64,000 nucleotides of DNA, taken from Sabellastarte sp. h YS-2021. Lineage: Eukaryota > Annelida > Polychaeta > Sabellida > Sabellidae. Every line of letters starts with the position of its first letter. The stretch's first letter is position 1. The position numbers and the translations under genes were made by a program. Below, one piece after another: positions 19,900 to 32,607 of the stretch. The notes below the pieces were generated by a model that was not told where the DNA came from, made no database searches, and saw nothing but the letters and a program-made list of their open reading frames with translations. The stretch covers positions 89,254,537 through 89,318,536 of the forward strand of contig OZ024936.1 in NCBI GenBank assembly GCA_964017235.1. The letters are read 5' to 3'.

Positions 19900-20855
19900 A
19901 GTGGACCTTTGATTTATGGATGGAAGAACAATAATGAGGAACCTGGAGGAATATATTTTTTTGGATTTGAGCATCTTGTGTTGACGACAGATTTGTACAA
20001 AATACTTAGGCTGGTTTGATTTATGGATGGAAGAACAATAATGAGGAACCTGGAGGAATATATTTTTTTGGATTTGAGCATCTTGTGTTGACGACAGATT
20101 TGTACAAAATACTTAGGCTGGCCAGTAGTGAGGTACTTGTACACAAGAACTAGGCTTTTAAAGATAATTCCTTGCCTCATAGGTAGCCAATGAAGTGTCT
20201 GCTGGATGTGATGTGAGTGAAAATGCAACAGCATTTTGAGCCTGGTAGTATTATGGGAAACTACGACATAGAGAATTTCAATAATCCAAGCGACTGCTGA
20301 CCAGAGCATTTGCAATCACCACTGATGTATCAACAGAAAGAAACTTCCTGATACGATGAAGGTCCTTGAGGCTAATAAAACAAGATTTGATGAAAGAATT
20401 TACGTGATTGGTGAAACGAAATTTTGCATCAGACAAAAAACCCAGATTGCGATATTGACAGGAAATGAGTCACTGAGCCATTTGTACCTGTCTGGCTTCC
20501 AGACATCCAGACATGACTATCATTCAAACAGGACTTTAGACGGTCAAGAGACTATCTTCCGGGGATAGGTGAACGAACAGCTAAGTGTCATCAGCATAAA
20601 AGTGGTATTTAAATCCAGTATATTTTTGGATGATTTGACTAAGGGCTGTTGTGTAGAGGGAAAACAGAAGACGACCTAAGACAGAACCTTGGGGGACCCC
20701 GAACTTCAATTTGAACAAATCAGAAACAGCAGGACAAATCTTGAAAACAATCCTGGAGGTAGGATCAAAACCATTTTAGAACAGAACCAGCAAAGCTAAA
20801 CAGGACAAACGGGAAAGGAGTGTGTCATGGTCGACAGTATCATAGGCAGGATGAG
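19900..20855 (-). pseudogene. Decayed CR1/Jockey-like LINE, RT core and C terminus
   Basis: On the minus strand, from 20855 leftwards, the frames read YDTVDHDTLLSRLS, GVPQGSVLG (20702-20678), YADDT (about 20600-20585), LGFLSDAKF, SRLDYWNSL and then HWLPMRQGIIFKSLVLVYKYLTTG (about 20200-20130). These are the A, B and C catalytic boxes and C terminus of a LINE reverse transcriptase. Stops and frame changes are many. The C-terminal end carries a perfect 107-bp tandem duplication. The fragment is cut upstream at a SINE boundary near 20855. Confidence 0.82.
19908..20121. repeat. Perfect 107-bp tandem duplication
   Basis: 19908-20014 and 20015-20121 are identical by eye over the full 107 bases (start TTTGATTTATGGATGG, end TACTTAGGCTGG). 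It lies within the minus-strand LINE remnant. The absence of differences means it is much younger than the LINE itself. Confidence 0.95.
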
Positions 20856-20859
20856 ATTT

Positions 20860-21070
20860 CTAGCCCTGGTACAGGCAGATAAATTGTCACTTAAAATAGT
20901 GGTCATCTGTCATTGGTTCCTATCCCTAGTGGCATGCTAAATAACCTTAGGGGCATTGATAAATAGTCATCCCTGACACTTAGTCCTTCAATTGGGGGAG
21001 TCTCAGTCACCAGAGAGCTTGGGCTGTATTTGAGCCATAAGGATGAGTCAATAGCTCTTTGAGTTCTGTT
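20860..21070 (+). mobile_element. SINE family 2, body only
   Basis: The body parallels the SINE at 46477-46805: ACAGGCAGATA, CACTTAAAATAGTGGTC, CCTATCCCTAGT and GATAAATAGTCATCC, ending with AGCTCTTTGAGTTCT. The tRNA-like head is absent, which fits 5' truncation. Confidence 0.75.
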
Positions 21071-21952
21071 TGTCTAATTTCAACCTCCATCCTGATTCCC
21101 TTGGTGTGTAATGTTCAACCCAGAGATGGTCTAGTGTCAGACTTATTTATCGGAAATTTGAACCTGCCATTATTTCTATTTACCATTGCCCTATTACCTA
21201 AAACCCACATTAAAGTATGATGGAGAAAGATTCAAGTCATTATTTACATATCTTTTAGCAGCTTAAAAACCAGGATCATATGTCATAACCTTGATGGAGA
21301 TTAAACGCTATAAAAGTTATATTAAAATTAGAATGAAAAAATCATACTCAGACAAAAGATATGTCACAAACTTAGCATAGCCAGCAATGGAACCTCGAAA
21401 GTCAGTATTGGGAATGAGGAGTGATATTTTGCAGACGTTGACAACCACGGCACAGCTAAAGCCACCTTAAATATGGTGGAGATCCCATAAATCTTTATTT
21501 CATTTGTGAAAAAGTTGCAGTCTGAAAGCAAACGTTTAGCCACTCCAACAATAATAAAATGATTAAATACTTTTTTGCGAAATAAAAAGCATAGCGTTTT
21601 ATCGGTGATCAATGCGAAGCTCCTCAAAAGCTTTTTTGATGTAGTAAATGATAAATTGTCACAATTTCATGTTTCTAAAGCTGAAATGATGGTGTTTTTG
21701 ATAATCTCAGTTTATCTTATATTATTTTTTTAAATATTAGCGAAGGAAACTGCTGCATACTTTTGAGTTTGAATGATATCATATCTTTCAAATGAAACTG
21801 AAGCAAATGAATGAGTATTAGATGTAAGTAATCATAGTTTGGATCATAACTGGATATTCAATATTAGGGAAAGAAAAACTTCATTACGTTGATTGAACAA
21901 GGTTTGGGCATTACTTTGTACTTTCCAATAACATATATGTTTTCACTATAAG
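21071..21952. other. Unassigned sequence upstream of GT61 copy 2
   Basis: No gene recognised. A minus-strand frame at 21364-21627 has no familiar motif. Confidence 0.3.
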
Positions 21953-23194
21953 ATGGGGAAATTAAAAATCGTCTTCTGTGCATTAATTTCAACGACTTTA
22001 TTTATCATTATTTTAATGTATTTCTATTTTCCTGACACCAAAGTACATAATACATCTCAGGAAGCTTTACTGCCAAACTATTTCAATTTTAGTGCTCCAG
22101 GGAGTTATTCAAAAAGTTGTTGCACTATCACAGGGGAGAAGTACTCTAAATCATGCAGATGCCTTATGTATAACCACGTTTATTTACCACCATACAAGAA
22201 CTGCCAGAGTAGAGAATGTGCTCTATCAGTACAATATATGACTGAAGAACAGATGGAATGTAAACAGTATCCAATTGTGGCAAGCAGGTTTGACATGGTT
22301 ATGTACTGGAACATTTGTTCAACAAATGTGAAAAGAGTTTGCTCTAATGTGATTGATGTGGGGATTCTTCCAAGGAGAATTTTATATGCTGGGAATATTG
22401 GACACTTCACTTACGATTTCTTGGGAAACATTGTTTCATTAAAGAATGCCATAAATGAAGATCAAACATCTACTTCTGGTTACCATACCTTTCAGAATGT
22501 GGCCTTAATCTTACCACCTTTTCTACACCAATTGTCGATACTGAAGTTCACTGGCTTCTTCCAGGCTCTCGGAATTACAAACACTGTGCAACTGGGATCT
22601 ACTGAAAGTATTTCTAATTGTTTCAAGTCAGTTTACTTACCTAACCATGCAAAGAGTACTCCCTTGTCAAAAGATGATATCCATTTCTTTCAAAAATATT
22701 TCAATGTCTCAGGTAATGAGTGCCAAGCAGACAACCAGCTTACTATACTTCAGAGGAAGGGTGACAGGTCATTTAAAAATATAAGCAGTCTAGTTCATGT
22801 AGTCAAAGCCAGTGGGTTTCCCAGTGTGGTTGTAGTTTCCTTTGAAAATATGACCATCCAAGAGCAAATGCAGATGGCGTATTGTTCCAAGGTATTTATG
22901 GGAGTTCAAGGTGCTGGTATGACTTGGTCTCACTATTTACCAGCAGATGGAGTATTGATTGAAATTGGATTTGAGCTGTGGAAAAATGACCTTTACAGCA
23001 ACAAAATTAAATCTGCAGGGCGTCACGACATTAAAACATTTAACGTAAAGTGTTCAGGAGTCATTTCACAGACCCTATGGCAAAGATATGCTAAAAAGCA
23101 CAATGTCAGTGGGGTTCTAGATGGTAAAAAGAAACAGCTTATTACATCACTGGATGAGACAAATGAGGAATTAAAATATGGGGAAACCATTTGA
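21953..23194 (+). CDS. GT61-family glycosyltransferase, copy 2 (subfamily I), C-terminally truncated
   Basis: 413 residues, closely related to copy 1 with a similar N-terminal anchor (about residues 7-25). The catalytic motifs LPRRILYAGNIGHFTYD, FMGVQGAGMTWSHY and IEIGFE are intact. Compared with copy 1 a TGG (Trp) codon is TGA at 23192-23194. The old frame stays open after it for 25 more codons (KHASCLCEERH…) to a stop at 23270-23272. The change therefore removes the conserved WKHA.CLC tail but nothing of the catalytic core. It may be an active shortened enzyme or the first step of decay. The start ATG is preceded by TTTTCACTATAAG, a splice-acceptor-like sequence, as in copy 1. Confidence 0.82.
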   Translation: MGKLKIVFCALISTTLFIIILMYFYFPDTKVHNTSQEALLPNYFNFSAPGSYSKSCCTITGEKYSKSCRCLMYNHVYLPPYKNCQSRECALSVQYMTEEQMECKQYPIVASRFDMVMYWNICSTNVKRVCSNVIDVGILPRRILYAGNIGHFTYDFLGNIVSLKNAINEDQTSTSGYHTFQNVALILPPFLHQLSILKFTGFFQALGITNTVQLGSTESISNCFKSVYLPNHAKSTPLSKDDIHFFQKYFNVSGNECQADNQLTILQRKGDRSFKNISSLVHVVKASGFPSVVVVSFENMTIQEQMQMAYCSKVFMGVQGAGMTWSHYLPADGVLIEIGFELWKNDLYSNKIKSAGRHDIKTFNVKCSGVISQTLWQRYAKKHNVSGVLDGKKKQLITSLDETNEELKYGETI

Positions 23195-23272
23195 AAACAT
23201 GCCAGCTGCCTTTGCGAAGAGAGGCATTTGAAGAAAGTTCTAGAAAATGTGAAGAATCTTCTCTTTCAGTGA
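23195..23272 (+). pseudogene. Former C-terminal 25 codons of GT61 copy 2
   Basis: In frame with the upstream gene and clearly homologous to the last residues of copy 1 (HASCLCEERHLKKVLENVK against HANCLCKEKHLEKVLQSVK). It is now cut off by the TGA at 23192-23194. The good preservation shows the stop is recent, or that read-through still occurs. Confidence 0.85.
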
Positions 23273-23459
23273 TATGTAGTTTGGTGTTGAGTAAATTAGT
23301 CAGTTTATTAGTTGGTAAACTGATATAATGTTCTTGCTATAATATCCAAGAATCTTTTTTTTTGCATGGCATTAATTCAATGCAGCATTATTATGGAATG
23401 GATTTTTACAATGGTGATCATTGGACTGAATTTTGCGAATTTTCCTTTTTCATAGTTGA

Positions 23460-23585
23460 CATGTACTAAGCCCTGAAGATCATACAAAAATAGTGAAAAC
23501 TGTACAAATAAATATGTCAAATAAGTTATCATGTACTAAGCCCTGAAGATCATACCAAAATAGTGAAAACTGTACAAATAAGTAT
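23460..23585. repeat. 70-bp tandem duplication
   Basis: Two copies starting CATGTACTAAGCCCTGAAGA, at 23460 and 23530, are nearly identical through AACTGTACAAATAA. The second is cut short near 23585. Confidence 0.9.
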
Positions 23586-23589
23586 GCCT

Positions 23590-24535
23590 TAGGGAAAGAC
23601 TGCCCCAATATTTTTATCCAGGGCTAGCCTATAACCAGCACACTTGCTACATTTGAAACTAGCTCCTACACTAGGGTCATAGGATATTGCCAAAAATATC
23701 AGAACCAATGACATCATAATGTTTTTGTAAAGAAAATAAAAATGAATTGGCTTAATATTACACAGCCGAATAAGGTACTTTATGGAAACGATAATGTCTT
23801 GAACAGTACTAGAAGTGTACCTGTACACAACTTTAGTATTTTTCACAATGATGTTTCTACAACCGTTATTAAGAGGTTTATGTATTATGTAAAATTGAAA
23901 AATATGAAATCAGACCTTCCCAAAAGTAGATAAAATGTCCATAGTAGATACAAATATATATGTTAATAATTCCACACAGTTGTTTCAAGTCAGTGGCTTT
24001 GATCAGTCTGAATATAAGATATATAACATGCCCATACCAGATACAGGTGAATATTTATATAATAAATCTATTCAAGGCTATTGCTTTGGTCTTTTTCTTA
24101 GTTTTTTTCAGTTCTGTCATTTACAATTTTAAGAGAAATCTCCTGGCAGCTGGGATACTCCTTTGACACAAATCAGGTTTCATTTTCTCAGAACTTTAAA
24201 CATCTTATGAGAGGTTCTCGATAGCCTCATGGTTAGCGAGGTTGGCATCTACCACCGACGTTATATATCTAATGCTACCTTATCTAGTGCATTAATATTT
24301 TATTCAATAATACAACTTCTAAAAGAAGTTATCTTTTACAAAGTATGTTTCCCCTCAAGGTAACGATTATGGTTGTACAATGTATTTGTTTAAAAAGCAG
24401 AATACGGAATAACTTAATTCTGTCTTAGATGCCAAAAAGAAAAGGCTTAATAAATCATCAAATTTTGTTGAACACAGTATGCTGACAATTTAGCAACATA
24501 CATAAAGGTAAAATTAAATAGTTCTAAGTTTTTTC
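23590..24535. other. Unassigned AT-rich sequence
   Basis: Short frames (23742-23933, 23935-24166) have no motif I recognise. A phrase near 24222-24250 (ATAGCCTCATGGTTAGCGAGG) faintly resembles a tRNA head but lacks a B box. Confidence 0.3.
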
Positions 24536-24539
24536 CCTT

Positions 24540-26960
24540 TTAGGTAGCCTGAACTTAATCAACTTAATTGATTTCGCCATTTGCAGTGTAGGATTAACTC
24601 TATTTTTATCCAATGACTGTTTCCCAAATATTACTTACACTCGGCAAATAAGTGATTTGATGTTTTTTCTTTCTGTGAACTGTTTTGTATTAAAAATATA
24701 GTCATGTGTTCCTGAAATGTTATTTATAATTTTATATTGGAACCAATTAATTTTTTTCAGATACGACACGGAAACATGCCTTGTAGATATTAGTCCATCC
24801 TCCATCCCTTAGTGTCAAAATTAAGAATCTTCTCTAAAAGCCCTTGCACCTTGGGAAGTTATCAGAAAATTGTTTAATTTGTTCTTTGTAAAATGGTTTT
24901 CCACCTTTATTCTGTTTTAATTGTAATTTCACATGGCTCATTGCATGAAGATGTGTTACAACAAAATCCTTACCTTTACCATGTTTTTTCCATGAATTTC
25001 GTCAAGATACTGCTTATTGTATAGCGATTAAATAAATTTATTTGAATGTTAAAGCTCCTTGAGTTTTTTTTCTGGTGTCAAAATGTTGCCAGTACAATCA
25101 ATTAAATTACAATTTTAATCCCGTTATGATACCTCATTTGTAAAAATAATGTTTCCTTGGATATCTGGATATTGAACGCCAGACAATTTTCAAATAATAT
25201 AGAGTTTGAGGCTTTTGATTTGAGCAGAAATTTGTCCACTGTGCGAAAACATGCTTCCAAAAGGGATTGTGAATTTTTAGACAAACTGTTGTACACCAGT
25301 TTCCACCCAATAATTTTATATTTCCAAGGTTACCTGTTGTGGATAACAATTATTTGTGCCAAAGAGAAGCTACATTATTTTGCAGATCTGTTATTTTTCT
25401 GATCCAACTTAACTTTTGGGCATTTTCAAAGTAATAGACATTCACCATTTTTAGACCACCTAAATCGCTATGTGTAAATACAGTCTTTATCAGGCATCCC
25501 ATCAACATTGAAAAATAACTTATTTATTTTATCTAGGGCTGTTTGGGTGTTACATTGTATGAAAACAAATGACTGAATATGGGCAATATCAATGTTTTAA
25601 TAAGTAGAATATGTCTTATTCGAGTAAATAGTCTTATTTTCTATTAATTAATGAAGGAAGGGGGTTCTTGCTAATAAACATTGAACAAATAAATTATTTA
25701 TTTTATCTAGAACTGGTTTGGGTGTTATAATGGATAAAAATAAATTATTGAAGTGGGGCAATATCAATGTTTTGATCAGTATGATAGTTATCCAAATTAC
25801 TTTGGTTTTATCAGAGTTGCCTTTCAGACCACGCAAACTACCAAAACTATCTAGAGTATTCAGTGTTGCCTGCATGTAACTTTGTGACTTCCATCCAAAA
25901 TAAGTGTGGTGTCATCTGCAAATTGAACAAGTTTATATTCAATCTCCCCTGTTGTAATTCCTATTATTTCGGGATTTCAGGATTAATTTTACTAAAATAC
26001 TTCTTGCACTTCTGCTAATATAAAACATAGGAAGATATTGGTCACCCTATCTACAACCTCGTTCAATTGTAATGGGTTCAGACAAAGTCCCACACTGGAT
26101 TACAAGAGCAGTTATGTTATTAAAAGTTTTTATCCAATTTATTAGGGTATCATTGAAACCAAAATAATCTAATGCTTTATATAAGAAGGGTCATGGCAAG
26201 GAGTCAAAGGCCTTTTCAAAGTCTCTTAGCATCAAAATGTCCTTGATCTTTTTTTATCTCACTGTAATGCGTAATATCGTAAACTAAACAGGTGCTTCTG
26301 AATATTTATTCCAGGAAGAAAACCTGTCTTTGAGTTGATACTATATTGTAAAGAAGTGTCTTTATTCTAGGAGCTCTTGAAGTTGAGACCAGTTTATAAA
26401 CAACACTTAAAAGCCAAATTGGCCTCCAATGTTTAAACATTGTTCTGTCATTATCATCCTATGGTAGGGATGTTATAACAGACTGTCTTAAAGATGTTGA
26501 GAGAACGCCTTTTTAGTGTTTAATGTCAATAGACTTTTAAAAACTGTGCTGATAACCCATCTTTTCAATTTGTCTTACTATTGTTTTCAAGGCCTCCCCA
26601 ACCTCCTTTATTGTTAAAGGATCATGCAAGCTGCTGCCAACCTTGGAGTGTTGACCTTATTTTTGGATATAACTGTTAAACTTTTTTTTTGATATCCTTT
26701 CCTTCAAGGTTTTTTTCTCTATTTGAAAAGATTTGAGTAGAATTCCCTTACATTTTTAAGGATCATGTTCTGATTTGTTGTTATACCACCATTGTGTAAT
26801 TCTAATTTCTAATTTTATTTCTCTTTATACCTTTAAGCTCTTGTTTTATATCACCCAAAATCTGGATTTCACATGGAGACATTGATATTTTCTAAAACTG
26901 CAGTATCACTAATTAAGGCCCTTTTAGCGTGGTCTCTTTTCCTTTTCATTGTTTGGGAAA
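24540..26960 (-). pseudogene. Decayed minus-strand L1/Tx1-type LINE, RT and C-terminal part
   Basis: Reading leftwards from about 26960: a segment EVGEALKTIV (near 26600), WRPIWLLSVVYKL (near 26430), DFEKAFDS as a frame-shifted match at 26223-26200, LVQFADDTTLILDG (about 25925-25895), and TLNTLDSFGSLRGLKGNSDKTKVIWI (about 25865-25790). A late segment is LGGNWCTTVCLKIHNPFW (about 25300). The order and wording match LINE-D at 56548-59500, which has QFADDTTLILDG and SGLKMNKEKTKVIWIG, so both belong to one family. It is full of stops. The endonuclease is not recognisable and the ends are approximate. Confidence 0.75.
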
Positions 26961-27244
26961 ATATTATTGTTTTTCCTCTAACTTTGAAAAAATAATAATT
27001 GTGTTGGTCTGCATTGGTTATGTATTTAAGACAGATGAATAAATTTTCATATCAATTAACATAGATGTTTTTTTTTATTATTTTATGTGGTTGATTTTCA
27101 AGCAAACGACCTTCATATATCTGTAGTAAAATTGTCATGTAATACCATACCAAATGACCTTTAAGGGGGGGTCGTTTAACTTGTAGTATCTGTTAGTAAA
27201 ATTCCTTAATCATTATTTGATATTTTAAATAATTGCAATTTTTA

Positions 27245-27620
27245 AATAAAAATTCCGAAAATATAAGGAAAACTTCCCGAATGACAGAAATGAAAAAAAA
27301 ACATATCACAAATGAAGATGACAATATAAAACGTGGGTGTAGTATTATGGAGTATTATATTGTTTTTTTCATGAATGATATCTTTTTTCATTTATGTCTG
27401 ATGAGGGATGTTTTATCTTTATTATCCTCCATTTTGTACAATTTATGGGTTAAATAATATGAATATTTAATCAGAGGATATGAAAAAGCATGTCAAAAAG
27501 CATGAGCACCAGTGAATATTAAAACTGCAAACTTTAACCTGCAATATCTCAGTCATTTCTGCATGGATTTTAACACAAGTCTATATTTTAAAAGGATACA
27601 CAAAATCCTCTAATGTACTG
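27245..27620 (+). repeat. Dispersed palindromic repeat R1, copy at 27 kb
   Basis: It shares with the copies at 37, 45.8 and 60 kb a central dyad (GACAATATAAAACGTG … GGAGTATTATATTGT, about 27316-27362). On the right follow CTGATGAGGGATGTTTTA, ATTTATGGGTTAAATAATA, AAAGCATGAGCACCAGTGAAT and TTTAACCTGCAATATCTCAG. On the left GGAAAACTTCCCGAATGACA is present. No coding capacity. A non-autonomous DNA element is likely, but the class is unknown. Confidence 0.7.
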
Positions 27621-27937
27621 GGGTACAAGTGAATATAAAAATTAAATTTATTTTTCTAGCACTTCTTCATGATGTTAATGCAGATCAGAAACTCTGTAGA
27701 AATACTTTTCCAATGGTGTAAATAGTAGGTGACACATTTTTAGAAATATACAAAAATCTGCTCTTCTCTTGACAAATTTGTAATACTAATTTGGCATAGT
27801 AAGTGATGCAGGGAAATACATAAAAATATGTCCCGGTTTTGTATCTTTTGATAATAAATTACATTTCCATAAAATAAATACGTTTTTATGATATTGCCTT
27901 ATTGCGAAAACATGTGATCTGTTAAGTTCATTGTACA

Positions 27938-28161
27938 GAGCCACAGTGGTACAGTGGTAATACACTCCCCCCATGTCTGAGATCAGAGTTTGAATTCTGG
28001 CCTGACCTCAAGTTGTTAATTGCTTGCTGCTTTTAAGCAGTTTACTGTACAGAACCTTGACAAACTATATGTACTAGTTTCCTCTAACCTTCCAACTACC
28101 TGTCATAATACAACCGATAAGGTATTTACTGTGATGTAAAACATTAAATGAATAAAATAAA
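27938..28161 (+). mobile_element. tRNA-derived SINE, family 1, older full-length copy
   Basis: The A box TGGTACAGTGG is near 27947; the B box is worn (GTTTGAATTCT). The body and the ATAAAATAAAT tail match the copy at 1017. Flanking TCATTGTACA (27928-27937) and TCACTGTATA (28162-28171) look like a target duplication with two changes. Confidence 0.85.
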
Positions 28162-28171
28162 TCACTGTATA

Positions 28172-28990
28172 ATAGTTCAAACACCAATGCTTGGAGAAGG
28201 ATTTCATATATTACTATATAGTGTTAAAAGTAATTAAATATGTATGGTTGATTAATAGGGTTGTGGTCTATTACTAGATTTCTGATTTACAATAAGCCAT
28301 ATTTATCCCAAATATCGGGACAAAATCCAGAATGGATAATATTTTGGCTGAATTCACTGGTGCCCTGTGCCATGGATAACATCAGTTACAAACATGTAAA
28401 CAAGTGCCAATTTATTTGTAAATATTTTATTTCATTTTTAATTGCATTATAATCTATGCAGAGATGGCTGAGAAATCTCGATTAGTTTTGGGTTTATAGT
28501 TATACAAATTAGTGGATATTAAACAGAAAATAAGGCTCTTCATAAATATTTCTTTTAATTTTATCACTTGAGAACACAAAGCACAGGATTGCATTCATTT
28601 TCCTTTTCTAGTGACAAAATTAATTTTAAAATATGCACCATTGGTACTTTTATATATTGTACAGAGCATTAGAAATGTTTCCTTGACAGAAATTTAAGAT
28701 GAAAAACCACAGTTGCACAACCACAAATTGACTATATAGCTATGTCAACACACGAGTATTGACATTGAGGTTTAATAACTTCAAAGATAACACTCTCAAC
28801 TTGCATATCTGAATTTTGGAGTTCAAATTCCAATAAAAGTGAAATATATATGACATATGATTTTCAATGCAAGCTTTACCTATAAAACAAACTGGAATGA
28901 TAAATAGCAAGAAGCCCTGGTACGCCCTGATGTTTCAGAAAGCTATAGTTGTATGCAATATTTGTTGGGGGATTGGATATTTTATTAGTA
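28172..28990. other. Unassigned AT-rich sequence
   Basis: No gene recognised. Parts near 28390-28490 share short phrases (AAACAAGTGCC, GCATTATAATC, TATGCAGAGATGG) with 50425-50580, which suggests another low-copy repeat. Confidence 0.3.
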
Positions 28991-29068
28991 GTTTATTGCT
29001 TTATTATAGTGACATGAGTTATACAAGAACAGTTTTTCAGACAAGAAATAAATTTAAGACCCAGCCCC

Positions 29069-32000
29069 TTAGGGCTTATAAGTCACTTCATTTACAAAAC
29101 TTTTAACATATGTTGGGTACAGCTCCTTTCTGCATTCCCACAGTTCCACACTAAAATTACCAAGAATCTTTTGGTGGATTTTCATAATATAAAGGAGTTT
29201 TGTTTCATTATCTGATAATTCAAAATCCGACCATTTTACACTATACTGACCAAAATATTTTGTTCTTATTATCTCAAATTTACTGCATATACATATGAAA
29301 TGAAATTCAGATTCAATTAATTTTGAATTACATAAAGTGCATAATCTATTCTCCAATGGGATATTACTGTAACGACCTGTTTCTATGGCCAGAGGGAGTG
29401 CACCACTTCTTATTTTGGCAATAAGAGATCTTTTAAATTTAGTTAGATATAAATATTCCTCTAGGTTAATGTGTTCCTTAAAGTTTTGATATTCACGCAG
29501 CTGTGGCTTCCTAGGCAACTTTGCTATCCAATTATCTTTCATTATCTTTAAGAGTAGTATATTACAGATAGATAGATCTACACATTTTTTTTCATTGAAA
29601 TGTGATAATAGATTGAATGATATAAAAATTTGTTTAATATTAAATACCCATGTGTATTTTTTTGGTTTTCAAATTCATAGTTAAAAATTTGTTTACATAT
29701 AAAACTATTATCTAATTTACATAGTCTATTCCAATACCTTAACATTGCAAGTCTAAATATATATTCTGGAGAGAGCCAGCTGGAATCACCTTCTAAAAAT
29801 AGGTTCGCTGTAAATTTATTAACACCCATAAAGTACCTCGGTTATATATTTTGTGTGCAGGACCTCCCCTCTTATAACCCCAGATACCTGCTGCATAATT
29901 AAAAACTGAGACTACCGAGGAGTTGTAAAGTTTATGAAAAGTTTTGTACTCACAACCTTTTAACTGTTTAAATCTAGATATAATTGCACAAAGAGCCGTT
30001 CCTGTTGAATCTGATAATGTCACAGCACCTTCTTGAAAGGTACTAAATTCATCAAGTATGACACCCAAATATTTATATTTAGGGACAACTTTAATATTAT
30101 AAATATCCCACACAGGACCAAACCTGTGACTTGGCTGATTTTTTCTATGAAAATGCATCACCTCAGGTTTTACTGGGTTTATACTTAACTGCCACTTTCT
30201 GCACCATTCATAAACATGGTTGAGTAACTTCTGTAAATTATCTGAGGTATCAGATACAAGAACAATATCATCTGCCTATATTAAGATTGATAACTTTAAA
30301 TTTCCAACTTTTATCCCTAGTCCTAATGAATTGATCTCAGTTGCTAGGTCATTGAGAAATATGTTAAATAACATAGGTGATAGATTATCTCCTTGTCTGA
30401 CGCCAATAAATCTCTCGAACCAGTGTGATAGGTGTCCATTCAAATTTATGCAAGCAGATGTCTTTGTATATAAAGCTTTTACAGTGACCTACATCTTACC
30501 TTCTATGTTGTATCTAAGAAGTTTATAGAATAAAAGGTTTCTGTTAACACTATCAAATGCCTTAGTCATATCAATGAAAGCTGCAATTGTATCCAGGTTG
30601 TTTGGCTTTTCTATATTTAATTGCTGAAGTTAAGCTATAAATGTGGTCCTCACAGGTTACTGCGAAAGCCATTTTGTTCCTCTGCATTTATTCCTAATAT
30701 TTCCAAATATTTGTTAATTCTATTACATAGGATTGAGGTATATAATTTACCAACACAGGAAAGTAAACTGATGCCCCTGTAGTTTTGGGGAATGTAAGGG
30801 TCTTTATCAGATCCATTTGGGATAGGTTTATAATTGCTTTACACCATGAATCTGGGAGAGTGCCCTTATCAAAGCAATAGTTGAAAATGGTTTGAAGAAT
30901 TTTGTGCACTTTTTCACATTTAAGAACTTAATTTGGGATTTTATCTACTCCCACACTCTTTCTATTTTTAAGTTTCTTGCAGGCTCTACCAATCTCTTCC
31001 ACTGTGATTGAGCTATTTAGAATATCATTAATTCCATGAGTATTTTCAGTTGTAAATTTTTCTATTTCTAATCTTAAATAATTTACATCCTGTGCAAAAT
31101 CAAAATTTACCTTATTCACATCTAGATTTGGATTATATAATTCCCTTGATGAATTCTCCCAGTGTTGAAGGACACAGGAAAGGTTATCAGTCAAATTTTC
31201 CCCGTTGTACACTTTCATTGGTATATCATTTTTCCTAGATCCTAACTGTTTTATTTTATTCCAGAATTTGGTTGGATTAACTTCACAAAAATTTTCAAGG
31301 AAATTTATTTGCTGTCTGTTATATTTCCTTTCTGTTTTACTAAGTAATTTGTCAAATATTTGCCTAGATCTTTCAAAGTCTTGTTTTAAAATCTGTTTTC
31401 TTAATCTGGACCCTTTACATTTCCTATAAATCAGTTCCTTTGAGGTCATATCTTTATATTTGACAGTCAACTCATTATTCCAGTATGGTTTAGAATACTT
31501 AAACTTTTTACGGAGTGTATTTGAAATTCTTCTAAAAGAAACATACTTATCTAGTTCATTGTGAATAACATCACAGAATTTTTCATACAGCAAGTTTAAT
31601 TCACTCTCATGATTTATCTTATTTTCAATACATAAAATTATATAATTTATTTCATTAGACCACGTCTTGTTACTCATATAGCCTTCACTAACATGTGCAA
31701 AGTTATAATGTTTTTGACGTTTATGGTTGTTTGGCACACCCATCCAAATTACAACATTAATTTTTCACTTTGTTGACTTAACTGAGAAATTACTTGGGGT
31801 ACATGCAAATGATAACACAGAATGATCTGGCTTTTTACAACTTTCTGAAAGTATATCAAAAAGGTTAAGTATAGTTAATATATCTGACATGAAGTCAACC
31901 TTGAAATAATGACAGCTATTTACACTGTGGTGGGGTACAAGTACATAATCAACAACTGATAAACCATGAGTTGACACACAAGTATAGTCATCTTGAGTAG

Positions 32001-32600
32001 GTGTAAGGCGACCATTTAATATGCATAATTTCGTGTCTTTAAGAAATTCTAAAAGTAATTCACCATATGTATTCTTTTCATGATCAATAACAATACACAG
32101 TTTGATTGCATCAAATGCTTCAATGTACCAACCCTGGAATTGAAATCACCACAGACGAATACATCACGAATAAAATTGAATTCTTGCATTTTATACATTA
32201 GATGCAATAAAAATTTGTAGGATCAGACCATGGCAAATCTTGAGGTGGCAAGTAGCATGAGAATGTAATAAACGACCCACAACCTTGTTTTGTACTGAAA
32301 AGCAAACCTAAAACACCATCAACTTCTTTATCAATTACAGTTATATCGTACACATCCATAATTTAATTTTTAACCAAAATTGCTACACCACCAGAACCTT
32401 TTTTCACTCTTGTATGAACGTTTAACCTATTATGTACATAAGCTCTATAGTTTCCTACTTTAATTGGTTGTCTTTTAAATGAGTTTCACACAAACATAAT
32501 ATATCATAATTTAACTGAGAAATTATTAAGGATCTTATAATGTGATTATTGTTTGTCCAATCATTAATGTTCCATGTGCCGAGAGTCACACAGGGCTGGG
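29069..32600 (-). pseudogene. LINE-E ORF2 remnant: AP endonuclease, reverse transcriptase, C-terminal zinc segment
   Basis: The endonuclease start TLGTWNINDWTNNN lies near 32575, with LCLCETHLK near 32480. The longest clean stretch is 31743-30928, with KPYWNNELTVKYK, FWNKIKQLGSRK, VLQHWENSSRELYNPN and LKNRKSVGVDKIPN. Then, in shifted frames, NYRGISLLSCVGKLY (near 30770), a YADDIV-type box (near 30275) and KYKYLGVILDEF (near 30080). The end has RLCTLCNSKLIESEFHFIC (about 29345-29285). At least four frame changes are needed. CR1/Jockey-like is a tentative clade call. Confidence 0.82.
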
Positions 32601-32607
32601 AGTTGGA

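Noticed and set aside
24222-24260. A third tRNA-like SINE head
   Set aside because: A weak A-box-like phrase only; no B box and no body shared with the other SINEs.
30220-30528. Plus-strand 102-codon frame
   Set aside because: It is antisense to the LINE-E reverse transcriptase.
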